NCBI GenBank assembly: GCA_030248065.1
Contig: JASAMV010005659.1
Location: 1 to 64,000 of the forward strand
Reading direction: 5' to 3'
Length of the DNA: 64,000 nt
Origin: Rhynchonema sp. JSB1_4
Lineage: Eukaryota; Nematoda; Chromadorea; Monhysterida; Xyalidae
The translations under genes and the position numbers were made by a program. Positions within the stretch are counted from its first letter, which is position 1; each line of letters opens with the position of its first letter. This document shows positions 41,867 through 52,425 of this stretch, piece after piece. Below the pieces are notes generated by a model. The model saw only the letters and a list, made by a program, of their open reading frames with translations. It searched no databases and was not told where the DNA came from.

Positions 41867-42827
41867 ATTATTAGCTAGCTTGTATTTCAACCCTCAAGGT
41901 CCAGCTAGTTACTCGGGGGTGCAGAAATTGTACCAGGAATCGAAAAAACGAAATCCACGTATACGTTTGCGTGATGTGAAAGACTTTTTAGAACATCAAG
42001 ATGTACATGCCAAACATGTACCTGCAAAACAACACTTTCCTCGAACACCCCTGCGGGTGATAGGGTATGGAACTAACTTGTTTTTGGACATTATTGATTT
42101 TTCCCGGCTGAAAAGAAAAAACAGAAACTACGCCTACATACTGTTGTGCGTAGACGGTCTGAGCAGAAAAATGTTTGCCGAAAAGTTGAAAACCAAAACG
42201 CCCGCAGAGGTTGTAGATGCTTTCAAAAGGATACTTGATAAAATTCAAGTAAAATGTTGGAAAGTGGTCATAGATGCAGGAAAGGAATTTCTTGCCGGTT
42301 TTAAAACCTTTTGTGAGCAAAACCGTATAGAAAGGGTTGTGATGACAAGAGCCTCCAAATCGTGGCTGGCAGAAAGAGCCATACGTACCCTAAAGTCTAA
42401 AATTTTCCATTATTTTACCGACAAAACAACGGAGAAATGGGTGGATGTGTACCATTCGTTGGTCGAATCGTACAATGGAATCCTACATTCTGCGCACGAC
42501 ATGCGACCGAAAAACATTGGATTACATAACGAGGAAGAGGTCCTGCGCATTATAAATAGTAAAGCAAAGTTGGTGAAACCCATATGGAAATTCAAGCTTG
42601 GTCAGGTAGTGCGTCGCGTTAAGAAAAGAGGTACATTTCACAAAGGTTACCGCCAAACATTCTCGGATGAACTGTATACAGTCGTTGATCAACTGAAACA
42701 CCGGCTTGGCCCAGCTACCTACAGGATAGCTGACCTTGAAGGGAACGTTGACGATAATGTTTACTACAACCAAGAGCTGGCACCAGTCCTCGGTCAAGAA
42801 AGTGGTAGAAAAGGTAAATATAAATGA
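41844..42827 (+). CDS. Polinton retroviral-type integrase (left copy, intact)
   Basis: 327 residues, identical to the right copy. The DDE core is visible: first Asp in FLDIIDFSR, second Asp in KVVIDAGKEF, and Glu in WLAERAIRTLKSKI; a C-terminal domain with LGQVVRRVKKRG follows and may bind DNA. It would insert element DNA into the host genome. It overlaps the preceding gene by 23 bases, as in the right arm. Confidence 0.85.
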   Translation: MIGKNMNKLLASLYFNPQGPASYSGVQKLYQESKKRNPRIRLRDVKDFLEHQDVHAKHVPAKQHFPRTPLRVIGYGTNLFLDIIDFSRLKRKNRNYAYILLCVDGLSRKMFAEKLKTKTPAEVVDAFKRILDKIQVKCWKVVIDAGKEFLAGFKTFCEQNRIERVVMTRASKSWLAERAIRTLKSKIFHYFTDKTTEKWVDVYHSLVESYNGILHSAHDMRPKNIGLHNEEEVLRIINSKAKLVKPIWKFKLGQVVRRVKKRGTFHKGYRQTFSDELYTVVDQLKHRLGPATYRIADLEGNVDDNVYYNQELAPVLGQESGRKGKYK

Positions 42828-42885
42828 ATGCGTGAAAATTGTGTGTGGATTAATAATAACCGGCATTCTCTTCTACAAAGTCAAC

Positions 42886-43737
42886 ATGTCGGATAACTCT
42901 TTTTTTGTCACGTTGCTATCAAACACCGATGACATTGCGGGAAACACACCTGCAAATTTCACGGTGCGGCTGGCACGAACTTTAGATTTTACACATCGTA
43001 ATTATCGTGTTGCTTTGACTGAACTGAGCTATGTGCACAGTTACCCGACGGTGACAGATGATGATGGTCAAAACTCGCTCTTACTAGACTACGATGGGAT
43101 CATATTACCAATACAGGTATCTCCAGGCTACTATGACAACATTGATGATTTAATAAAATCAATACTGTACGCTGTGAAAATTCATCGTGGAGCCAACGCC
43201 GCGACAGTGTCTAAAATAGAGAATAACCACCAAAGCGCGATAGAATGGATGATGACTGGTGGAACACGAGGCACTGGACCTGTGCCTAAAACTGACCTAT
43301 TTTCAATTACTCGAAAAGAACGCACACGCGGGGTAGTCCTGAAACGTAAAGATGAAAAATTGCGCCGAATTTGGCTTAGTCCACAGCTGGCAGCAATTCT
43401 GGGGTTTGCAAAGCAGACCTACGACTTCACAAAGAATGTAGTATCAGAATTTGAAACCCAGCTGGATATGGTGTCAACAATATATGTGTACAGTGATATA
43501 GTCGAAACTACTTTAGTGGGTAATAGCTCAAGCCCACTTTTGAGAATTGTGCCAATATCAGAGACAGCTAGCCATGGGAATAGACAGTCCGTAGTATTCA
43601 CGCGCCCCTACTATATTCCGGTTGGTAGAAGTCGGACTGATACTATAAATATACAATTAATGGATTCTTCTGGGTCTAAACTAAAACTGTCACAGGGAGA
43701 ATCGTACGCGGTACTGCATTTTCAGGCGTATGGGTAA
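42886..43737 (+). CDS. Penton-like minor capsid protein (left copy, intact)
   Basis: 283 residues from ATG 42886; the frame is open upstream, but the family begins with the short MSDNSF head. Landmarks are NTPANFTVRL, YRVALTELSY, SPGYYDNIDDL, WLSPQLAAILGF and IYVYSDIVE ... LLRIVP, in the usual order for Polinton minor capsids, which form penton-like single jelly rolls at the fivefold vertices. It overlaps the next small gene by 8 bases. The right copy has a frame break. Confidence 0.8.
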   Translation: MSDNSFFVTLLSNTDDIAGNTPANFTVRLARTLDFTHRNYRVALTELSYVHSYPTVTDDDGQNSLLLDYDGIILPIQVSPGYYDNIDDLIKSILYAVKIHRGANAATVSKIENNHQSAIEWMMTGGTRGTGPVPKTDLFSITRKERTRGVVLKRKDEKLRRIWLSPQLAAILGFAKQTYDFTKNVVSEFETQLDMVSTIYVYSDIVETTLVGNSSSPLLRIVPISETASHGNRQSVVFTRPYYIPVGRSRTDTINIQLMDSSGSKLKLSQGESYAVLHFQAYG

Positions 43738-43987
43738 GGTACCATTCATTGATCCAAGTGAATCTTATTGGTCTTTCATTACTAATCCTCCACAACAATT
43801 GGGCTACGGTGATCGCCATTACAGGGGAAAGAAATATATGAGGGGGCGTGGTGGCCTGATTGGGCTCCTAACTCCCATAGCGGTGAAAGCTGGAATTGAA
43901 GCTATAAAAACGGTCAAACAGTATAAATACAAAGCCAGGAAACGTCAAAGAGCAATACGAAATGCCTCGTCGAAGAACCAAATATAG
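43730..43987 (+). CDS. Small virion protein, adenovirus VI-like in position
   Basis: 85 residues. A polar N terminus leads to GRGGLIGLLTPIAVKAGIEAI, a Gly-rich amphipathic stretch, and a basic tail (KYKARKRQRA). Position between penton-like and core genes recalls adenovirus protein VI, which disrupts membranes; that role is inference. It overlaps both neighbours. Confidence 0.5.
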   Translation: MGKVPFIDPSESYWSFITNPPQQLGYGDRHYRGKKYMRGRGGLIGLLTPIAVKAGIEAIKTVKQYKYKARKRQRAIRNASSKNQI

Positions 43988-44114
43988 ACGTCGTAGATTG
44001 ATTGGAGCTGGCCCGAGACGAAAAGTCGGTGTACCACCGTTAACCCTAATACGTCGCATCAAACGTCGTCGAAATGGTAGACGTCGTGGAACAAGGGTCA
44101 TTGCTCGCCTGTAG
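43962..44114 (+). CDS. Very basic core protein
   Basis: 50 residues, about half Arg/Lys (MPRRRTKYRRRRLIG ... RRRNGRRRGTR), too short for most gene finders. It overlaps the VI-like gene by 26 bases and the major capsid start by 41 bases. It resembles protamine-like adenovirus core peptides (pX/mu). Element A has a basic protein in the same slot (7522-7875). Confidence 0.6.
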   Translation: MPRRRTKYRRRRLIGAGPRRKVGVPPLTLIRRIKRRRNGRRRGTRVIARL

Positions 44115-45414
44115 CGACCAACTAAACTTATTCAGTTACCCCCCCACACAAATTTCCATCATAAACAGTGGCTTACAGACGTATTATCCTCTAAACCCTG
44201 TGAAAAATGCCAACACCATAGCATTTGAGCTTAGCAGCTCAGAAAACTATGTGGATCTTTCGCAAATGTACGTACGTACAGTAGTGAGGATTGTAAACGA
44301 AGATGGCAGTGCATTGGGCTCCAAAGAACGCCCTGATGCCAATGGAGAAATGGAGAAAATAGATCAAATTGTGAGCTTGATAAACTACCCGGCAGCCACG
44401 ATATTCAATACAGTGAAACTATTTGTAGGTCAGAATTTAGTGGCAAATATTGAAGGGTATGCGTACGTGGCTTATATCACTACGCTCCTGAGCAGCTGTC
44501 AAGATGAATACAACTCAACTTTGGCAATGTCAAAATTTTTTCCGCTCGATGATAACCAAGAAACTCGGAATGCGGGCTTTTTTAAACATCTTAAAAGTGC
44601 ATTGGACGGTTCCAAAAACTTAGAGCTGTTAACACGAATGCAAACGGGAATTTTTGAAAGCAAAAGACTTATCCCGTCACACACTGGGTTGCGACTGGAA
44701 CTGATACTGAATCCGAGCGATTTCACAATTTTAAATTACACTCCCGAGCACCCATGTCGCATGGAGGTGGTAGAATGCTCCCTACATGTGAGAAAATGTG
44801 CCATCTTACCTAGTCTACAGATGTCAATAGCAAAGACTCATCAGACAAAGCCGCTAATTTACCCGATAAACACTGTCAAAATGCGTCACTTGCACGTACC
44901 TGGCAACTTGACTAGTCTCAGCTATAATGTGCTATTTCGCGGTGCAATATGCAGCCGTTTGTGGTTGGCTCTTCTGCCGTCAGAAAGCTTCACAGCTGCG
45001 GCCGACAGAAATCCACTAATTTTTGGACACCATGGTTGTGTCCGAGTATTCATTCGTGTGGGGGATCAACAGATACCGAACACGGGCCCAAATGAAACTT
45101 TTGATTTTGTATCAAACGAAAATTATGCCCTGGCATACTTAAGATTACTACGTGCCTCTGGGGCTCAGGTCGGTGGTTTGCCATCAATTTCATATGATCA
45201 ATTCAAGAAATTTGCATGCATATGGGCATTCGATCTAACTGCAAGCGGTATAAATGACATGCAGCTGACCAGATACGGTGACCTGAGCGCAGATATTTTC
45301 TTCTCTGATAAAACGCCCCCCGCCGGATTGACCCTAATTGCGCTGGCTGAGTATCAGAATACGCTTTTGCTAACAAGCGCGCATGAAGCCATTATGGAGT
45401 CTGGAGGTGGATAA
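44074..45414 (+). CDS. Major capsid protein, double jelly roll (left copy, intact)
   Basis: 446 residues. It matches Polinton capsids: an N-terminal FSYPPTQISI strand region, FELSSSENYVDLSQMYVRT, INYPAATIFNTVKLFVGQ, then a second jelly roll ending in DLSADIFFSDKTP. It would build the hexon-like shell. It starts inside the core gene and ends three bases before the protease start, so the cluster is extremely compact. The right-arm copy is broken by one base. Confidence 0.85.
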   Translation: MVDVVEQGSLLACSDQLNLFSYPPTQISIINSGLQTYYPLNPVKNANTIAFELSSSENYVDLSQMYVRTVVRIVNEDGSALGSKERPDANGEMEKIDQIVSLINYPAATIFNTVKLFVGQNLVANIEGYAYVAYITTLLSSCQDEYNSTLAMSKFFPLDDNQETRNAGFFKHLKSALDGSKNLELLTRMQTGIFESKRLIPSHTGLRLELILNPSDFTILNYTPEHPCRMEVVECSLHVRKCAILPSLQMSIAKTHQTKPLIYPINTVKMRHLHVPGNLTSLSYNVLFRGAICSRLWLALLPSESFTAAADRNPLIFGHHGCVRVFIRVGDQQIPNTGPNETFDFVSNENYALAYLRLLRASGAQVGGLPSISYDQFKKFACIWAFDLTASGINDMQLTRYGDLSADIFFSDKTPPAGLTLIALAEYQNTLLLTSAHEAIMESGGG

Positions 45415-45417
45415 AAA

Positions 45418-45831
45418 ATGAACGGGGCTGACCTAGACTTGCTAATAAAAAGTGATTTCATAACATCGCTATGCTACACGGGAATCTACGCTGATGATCA
45501 AGAGGTTGACTTGCAACCGGGACAATTTTGTGTGCGTAATTCCGACCCGGCACATAAGAAAGGGAAACATTGGTTTTGCCTTTATCGTAGAACAGAACAA
45601 GAATACGAATTATTCTGTAGCATAGCGAAAACTAAAATAAAATTGGACAGAGTTACCTACTTGAAGAAAAAAGTGCAGTACGCTCCTGCGACATGTGGGC
45701 TATGGTGCTATTGGTATTGCTATCGAACGGCGCGCGGTGAACGCGTGATTGATAACTTGAATAACGGTAAAACAACAATGACCGACAGTGAAGTGAAAAA
45801 CTGGGTCTTGCATCAAATAAATGACCTTTAA
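45418..45831 (+). CDS. Adenain-like maturation protease (left copy, intact)
   Basis: 137 residues, identical to the right copy. The GKHWFCLY His, an acidic residue further on, and QYAPATCGLWCYWY with the nucleophilic Cys form the adenain/Ulp1-type triad. The family processes capsid precursors. It follows the major capsid gene after three bases. Confidence 0.85.
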   Translation: MNGADLDLLIKSDFITSLCYTGIYADDQEVDLQPGQFCVRNSDPAHKKGKHWFCLYRRTEQEYELFCSIAKTKIKLDRVTYLKKKVQYAPATCGLWCYWYCYRTARGERVIDNLNNGKTTMTDSEVKNWVLHQINDL

Positions 45832-45921
45832 ACCCCTGAAGAAAAAAAATGGCGCCAAAAATACCAGGGGTAGGTTCTGATCTTAACATTCATTCAAAAC
45901 AATCGACATGGCGAACTACGA

Positions 45922-47055
45922 ATGGATTATTGGCAAGTTATTTTTTCCTTTTTGTCAACAACATGTTTTTCGCGATTGTCAGCAGTACTGTTTTTTCAAC
46001 AGAAGCATTTTTCAGACAGCCGGACGAAGGAGCAGCGTGAGAAGAACAGACTGGTGTATGGATCGGTACAAATGATGAACTGTGATCTGGATACAAGTGT
46101 GTTTTCTTGTATCTCAGTCCATAAAATTTAAAAAAAAACAAGTCACCAACCTTTGGTTGCAGGAGCCGATGCGGCAAAAAAAGTGCATGAGCAAATACGA
46201 AACGGTCAACACCGCATGGCAGGTCTGTACACCACAGGAGAGCAAATTGCAATCAGAAAGAGGCAACCAGCTGGCTGATATACTTTGATGTGCTGACCAT
46301 CTGTCTCATCTACGGTAATAACACTATCATGGTGTGTTGAACACGGTAATAACACTGTCATGTGTAAAACAACTATTTTCAGGGAAACAGACTGTCCGTC
46401 ACTATGGTCGTCGGCAAGGGTCATACTCCCGACCACGGGGCATTGCACTGATCGATTTGATGGTCACAATTCTGAAAGTCGGCTCGATACATTTCAAACA
46501 GGAACAGCGTGGTGACCGGAGACCTTGGATGTGAGACGTCGCTGGGTGGTGTGTCACTTCCCGTACACAGTCGGTGAGCAGCTCAATGATTTCAATGATA
46601 ACATTTTTATGTCAATGATATGTTTTGAGAATGTATTTTTTACAGGATTCGACTGCAAGGGTCGAGCCTGCAGAATTGCTCGCCTCCATTCGGCTGCGAA
46701 GTGTCCAGATGTCATTTTCTTATACCCACATTGCTATTCGATGATTGCGGCGGATGTGATCTGTGCGCATCGCATATGCAAGTGGCTACAATCCAGGACT
46801 TGAATGGGCACGTGGTCTACGCGTCAAACGGTCGCGGTGAATCATATGCTTGATTTCAAGACCTTTCGAAGGGTACCGAAAAACTGCCCTCGTCACTATG
46901 CGTAGCATGACAATAACTTTGGTCGATGGACCACCGCATTGGAAGGCGTCCGGACGATGTGCGATTTGTGGTGTACCTGCTCACACGGACTTGGCTTGTA
47001 TGCCTGTGCCGACGAGATGGTGAAATTTAATTTCACAACAGAATTTATTTTGTAA
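45922..47055 (+). pseudogene. Four-exon Cys-rich gene, left copy, degraded
   Basis: Counterpart of 52925-54079. The first exon and most of the second are well kept; the third and fourth have single-base changes and indels (for example near 46265, 46530, 46700 and 46960) that break the frame and the final zinc-like segment. Confidence 0.65.
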
Positions 47056-47056
47056 G

Positions 47057-47540
47057 TGTCATTAATTTCTCGTAAGCTGTCTTTATTTCATTTTGGTCCT
47101 TTGACCCGGTAATGAAAAACTTTTGCGATGCAACACTACTGCTTTAATTGAGCCACCAAGTCCGAAATATATTCCGGGAATAATTCCCAATTATGTTTTT
47201 ATTGTTTATGTATATTCGTAACCACAATGTTTCTTATTTTAAATCTTGCATTTTTCACAGTATTTCCACTGATCGTGAATTTTGTACCAAATACTTCGTG
47301 CACCCTTGCGTAAGATCTATGCTTTTTGCTCCCAATATTACAATATTGTTTTTATTTTCTTTTCTCGGCCAACTATCGCTGGTCTGCTTGTCGCTGCTTT
47401 ACGTGTAACATTTTATACGCTTTGGATCATAACCGTATTCAGCATCTTGAGACACATTTGTTTCAAATCAAGATACCGACCAGCTGGGCGGTGCCAATGT
47501 TGCCACATAGTACATTTTTCGTAACTTAAACAACGAGCGC
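47057..47540 (-). pseudogene. TBP-like gene, left copy, degraded
   Basis: Reverse-complement counterpart of 52426-52935. Sizeable stretches are recognisable, but deletions and indels remove parts of both TBP repeats. Confidence 0.6.
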
Positions 47541-47570
47541 ATATACACGTACTTTGAAACATCATTTTAC

Positions 47571-47859
47571 TTGAGCCGAGTAGCCTGGGCGGAGAACCTA
47601 CATTTTGGCGCCCAAAATTGGAAGATGGTTACTGTAGCCGAGTGGCCTGGGCGTTTTGACTCAGAACCCGCATTCTGGTGCAGTGGCGCCAAAATTGGAA
47701 GATGGTTACCATAGCCGAGTGGCCCTGGGCGGGTAACCCGCATTCTGGCGCAGTAGAGTGGGGAGGGAACCCGCATTGTGGTGCAGGATGCAGCGGGGTT
47801 TATGGCTATATACTTTAACATACAAAACTGGCTTTTTGGTGCAGGATACCACTTACGTT
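47571..47859 (+). repeat. Terminal tandem repeats of element B, left copy
   Basis: Three imperfect units begin with GCCGAGTGGCCTGGGCG near 47573, 47636 and 47715 and include AAAATTGGAAGATGGTTAC and ACCCGCATTCTGG segments. The same block is at 52085-52370 in reverse complement. Probably the terminal region of the element. Confidence 0.65.
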
Positions 47860-50800
47860 CTCCCCCCCCCCCCCCAAACCAAAAAACAACCCCCCACACC
47901 CACCCCCAACTCCCCCCCACCTCCCCCACCCCCCACCCCTCCACACCCCAACACCCCCACAACCACTCTCCACCACCCCCCTACCCCAACCCACCCCCCC
48001 CCCCCCACCCATCACTCACACACCAAACACCACACAAACCATCAAATTCTCACCCCCACACAAACACCACCCATCAAAAAACCCCCCCACCACAACAACC
48101 ACCACCACCAACACAACCCCCCACCACACTTTTCACAACACCAACAACCCTCCCCAAAAACACCAACCAAACCTCACATCTCCAACAAACCAACAAACAA
48201 ATCCAACCACCACATAATAACCAACAAACACAAACCCTTCATCCAACAAAACCACACCTTTCACACCCACAACAACCACATTCAACCCTCCCCAACAACA
48301 AACCAAACACACAAAACCAACCACACCATCATCATTTCAACAACCAACTCACAACCTCAACCACTCCACCCCAAAACCCACCAAACCACACAAACCCTCA
48401 AACACTCCTTTTCCTCCAAACAACACTCATTCCAACCTAACACACACATTCAAATCACCACCACAAACACACCAAAACCTCTCAACAAACACTCAACGTT
48501 TCCACTTTTTCCTCACCACCATTTTCCTTATATATCCTCACCACTCCCCACTTTCTTCAACAACACAACAAACACAACACATAAAACACACAATCTTCCA
48601 TTCATCATCACATCTCATTTTCATCTCCCATCCACCAACCAACACACAACCCAAACATCAACCAACACACCACACCACTCACAAACATCAAACCTTTCAT
48701 CTTCCATTTTCACCATCAATCTCCTACACCTCTCAATCCAAAACCAATTTCCTCACACACATCATACACATTTCATTCACCATTTTTCAAAAACCACCAC
48801 CCGCGCTCTCTCCAAATCACACGCAACATCACAAACAACCCACCAAACAAAACCCATTCACCCAAACCAATCCAAGTCATTCCAAGCCTCTCCCAACAAC
48901 CCACATTCATCACACACACACCCCAAACACCACCCATCACCAACCCATCACATCAACCCATTTCACTTTCATTCATCAACCTTCCTCAACCCACACCCAA
49001 ACACCATTCCCTCAAACAACAACTCATTCAAAAAACACACACCAAACACAACAAACCCCTCAAACCATCACTCTCTTCATTTCACAACAACCACACAGCC
49101 CAAAACCTCCTCAAATCACTTCTTCTCATCAAAACAACACAACAACACACACTCCAACTCCTCACTCTTCCAAAAACACCAAAAACCCAACAAACTTCAA
49201 CAAACCCCAAACAATCCATCACATCAACCACAAATCTTTCTCCAGTTACACAACAAACAACCACACACCATTCCCACAACAACAAATCCCCACAACTTTC
49301 TTTAATAGTTATCAATCAACCAAGCAACAAACCAACCATCCTTTTTATCAACAACCACGCCCAACAACAAAACCCTCAATCTCCTCCAATTTTCACACAT
49401 TCAATTAAACCCCTCAAATCACCCACATATATTCAAATTTTCTCACACATCACAATCAACAAAAAAAAAACTCCAAACCAAAAACATCCCTAACTACCAT
49501 CAACTTTCAACTTTTCCCAGTTTCTCTTCATTTAAAACGCCCCAACTTTTTCTTCATCAAAATCAAAACCACACAACAACACAACAACATCTCAAATCAC
49601 CAACAAAACTTTTTCACACAACTCATCAATCCAACCCAATAAAAGCACTCACAAAACTTTCTATTCAAACACACTCTCCACCTCTTATTTTCATATCCAA
49701 CCCCTCATCCTTCTCTTCTTAACTTTATATCCATCACAATCTCACCACCATTTACCAAATCAAACCCATTTAACATTTCTTCAACCACAACACAGCATCA
49801 TTCAAACACAGCATCTTCAACAACATTCCAGTTCTCATCTTCAGTTCCTCCAAACTCAAACAATCAACAATTTTCAGTTCAACCACAACAACACATCTCT
49901 TTCTTTTAAACCTCACTACGACTTCATCAACTCATCACCCCAACAACCCATCAATCAAAAAAATCACCCTATAAAAAGAACCAAAAAAAAAGACACCTCA
50001 AACCATCAACAAATCATCAGTTCCTCCAACAGTATCATCAATCATTCATCGATTCCATCCTATCTAAAAACATTAAACAAAACCACTCCATCAGCACCCC
50101 AATCCCAAAAAACAAACCAGAAAAGCAAAACATTCCAAATCAAACTCCTCGATCTCCTTATCAAACATCTCGATCTTCTATATCAAACTATAATAAAAAA
50201 AAAACCCACCCAAGACTCATCATCCAAAACCATCTTCTCACAACCTTTCTCAGTTCCATCAATTCCCATCCAACCAAAAAATCACCCTATTTCCATACCA
50301 ACCATACACAACACCCATCCAAATCAAAAATCCTATTTCATATCCGTTTTGTACTATATTCATTCCAAAAACAAGCACACTCTCTCCGTTTCCATCTCAA
50401 TTCTTTATCAACAACAACTCTCAAGCCCAGTTCCTCTAACTCTATCACATCCCTACAAATCAAACAAAACATCCCTATCACACAATACCTTCTCTCTCCA
50501 TTCCTCATCACTTCTACCAATTTCATTCCCCTCCAAAATCACAACCAAATCTCTTCAAAACAACAAAAACACATCCATCAAACAAACTTATAAAAAAAAA
50601 AACATCCCACTCAAACCAAAAAACACAAACCACAAATCTTTCCCTCTTAAAATCTATAAAACACCACATCTTCAACAAATACCAAAAAAACCACAAAATT
50701 TCATAACTAAAATTATACCTAATTCTACTTCTTATAAATCCTCATTATCCACAACATCTCTTCAAAAAAATCCCATCTAATCCAAAACCCTCAAAATCAC

Positions 50801-51061
50801 CCCATTTCTACCAATTCCCACACATCAAAAAACCTCAAAAAACAAAACAAAACCCTCTAAATAACCAAACCCAATAAATCACAAATCTCATCAAATAACA
50901 AAGTTTATCTAAAAAATCAAAAAAAAACACACACTCAAAAAAAACACATACCCTTTCATTAATCATTCATTTCTAATTCTTTCTAAACCCACCCCCAAAA
51001 CAAAACAACAACAAACAAATTAAAACTCAATATTCTCACTCTATTACATCTTATCCACTTC
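47858..51061 (+). other. Almost G-free, C/A-rich sequence of 3.2 kb, likely artefactual
   Basis: No G occurs from 47858 to 48497 (640 bases), and only scattered G thereafter up to 51061, where normal composition returns abruptly. It opens with long C runs and CCACACC-type sequence, then becomes A/T-richer. The long plus-strand frame through it (47758-49305) results from composition and not from coding. No repeat unit, gene or relation to flanking sequence is visible. Poor basecalling at the turn of an inverted repeat is the simplest explanation. Confidence 0.7.
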
Positions 51062-51107
51062 CTCCGCCGTCGCCACGAGGCCAAAAGGGGATAAAAAAGA
51101 GTCGTCG

Positions 51108-51842
51108 ATGGGCCGCGCGGCGAGCGTCAGGGCGGTCTTAGCAGATAAGGGCAGACGAGCTCAGGGCTCAGAGAGGCGAAAACATTCAAGCGGCCAAGAA
51201 AGGCGTGGCAAAGCCCAGAGCAAAACGCCACCAACCCCCCACATGTACTGCAATGCAGTCCCCCAAATCAGCACAGGGCTGTCACCATTTTTCGTTGAAC
51301 ATGGCCGACCGATGCGACTGCCATCGAACTCAGTGCTCGATGAGGCGGTCAGAAAGAAATACTGTGATGCACCCGATTACATCACACGTATGGTGCGTGC
51401 CATGCCCGGTATCTACGGTGAGGTGCTGAAAGAACTGCAAAACGTGCAGCAACGATTCAAACAGCAAAGCGCGAAAGCTGCCAGACGGTTCAAGCCGTTG
51501 CAGCCTGGTGAACGTGTCTGGGTGTACGACACACGTGTGTCACAAGGCGAGGACTACAAAATGGCACGTAGCTATACTGGTCCATTCATGGTGACGAAAT
51601 CCAACACGAACAATACGCTGGAAATATATCGTGTTGATGAAGGACCGACGCAAATATTCACCGTGAATGTCGAAAAAGTGACCCGTGTCTGTGATGAAAT
51701 CGACAATGACCGCGTCTGGGACGGTCATACTGTCGTTTACGTGCCCGAAACCGAGAAATTCGAAATGAAGGTGCTGAACAAACGCAGTCGCCGCGCAAAT
51801 AAACGCTATCATTTGCGCGGGACTGAACCGAACGAATTTTAA
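51108..51842 (+). pseudogene. pol: Ty3/gypsy integrase C-terminal fragment
   Basis: The frame has ISTGLSPFFVEHGRPMRLP, typical of the end of the gypsy integrase core, then RRFKPLQPGERVWVYDTR and YTGPFMVTKS, the GPY/F module, and ends with a basic tail. The first 50 or so residues do not look like integrase, so the 5' side is truncated at the G-poor block. The downstream 51843-52025 may be 3' UTR or LTR. Confidence 0.75.
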
Positions 51843-52084
51843 TGATATTGGCCGAGCGTAATCGTACATATTTATTTTATCGTCTTTATTAACCCGTTTT
51901 ACTCTTAGTATTACGTGTTAAGTGATCGTCACGTTTTATGCGTTTGAGGCTTGCCGAGAGATGTCCGATGCCTGTGTATATCGTGATCCGAATTTAATAT
52001 TGCCCTTGTGTAATGTCATGCTATCGTAAAATGATGTTTCAATGCGTTCGACGATGTTTGGGAAGCAGCACATGCAACGTAAGT
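51843..52084. other. Post-gypsy stretch with 17-bp direct repeat
   Basis: No gene. GTAAAATGATGTTTCAA at 52026-52042 recurs exactly at 52369-52385, on the far side of the element B terminal repeats. Confidence 0.6.
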
Positions 52085-52370
52085 AGTATCCTGCACCAAA
52101 AAGCGGGTTTTTTGTATGTTAAAGTATATAGCCATAAACCCCGCTGCATCCTGCACCACAATGCGGGTTCCCTCCCCCACTCTACTGCACCAGAATGCGG
52201 GTTACCCGCCCAGGCCACTCGGCTATGGTAACCATCTTCCAATTTTGGCGCCACTGCACCAGAATGCGGGTTACTGTAGTCAAAACGCCCAGGCCACTCG
52301 GCTACAGTAACCATCTTCCAATTTTGGGCGCCAAAATGTGGGTTACCCGCCCAGGCTACTCGGCTCAAGT
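52085..52370 (-). repeat. Terminal tandem repeats of element B, right copy
   Basis: Reverse complement of 47571-47859. It contains CCCGCCCAGGCCACTCGGCTA units and TTACTGTAGTCAAA, the core shared with the satellite at 34318-35060. Confidence 0.65.
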
Positions 52371-52425
52371 AAAATGATGTTTCAAAGTACGTGTATATGC
52401 GCTCGTTTGTTTCAAGTTACGAAAA

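Larger units (their letters stand above)
36180..47859 (+). mobile_element. Element B, left arm: Polinton/Maverick copy
   Basis: Reverse-complement counterpart of 52076-63864, with gene order PolB, ATPase, two small proteins, integrase, minor capsid, VI-like, core, major capsid, protease, Cys-rich gene and TBP (opposite strand). The capsid-integrase part (about 41.4-45.9 kb) is almost identical to the right arm. PolB, ATPase and the far end carry substitutions and many indels. If the satellite at 34318-35060 is its outer end, the full element would span about 13.5 kb. Confidence 0.8.

Noticed and set aside
42736..42885. N-terminal extension of the minor capsid gene from 42736
   Set aside because: It overlaps the integrase C terminus, and the family-like start is the later ATG at 42886.
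47758..49305. 515-codon open frame on the plus strand
   Set aside because: It lies in the G-free block, where TAG and TGA cannot occur and TAA is rare, so the frame is open by composition. The translation is Thr/Pro/His/Asn noise without domains.
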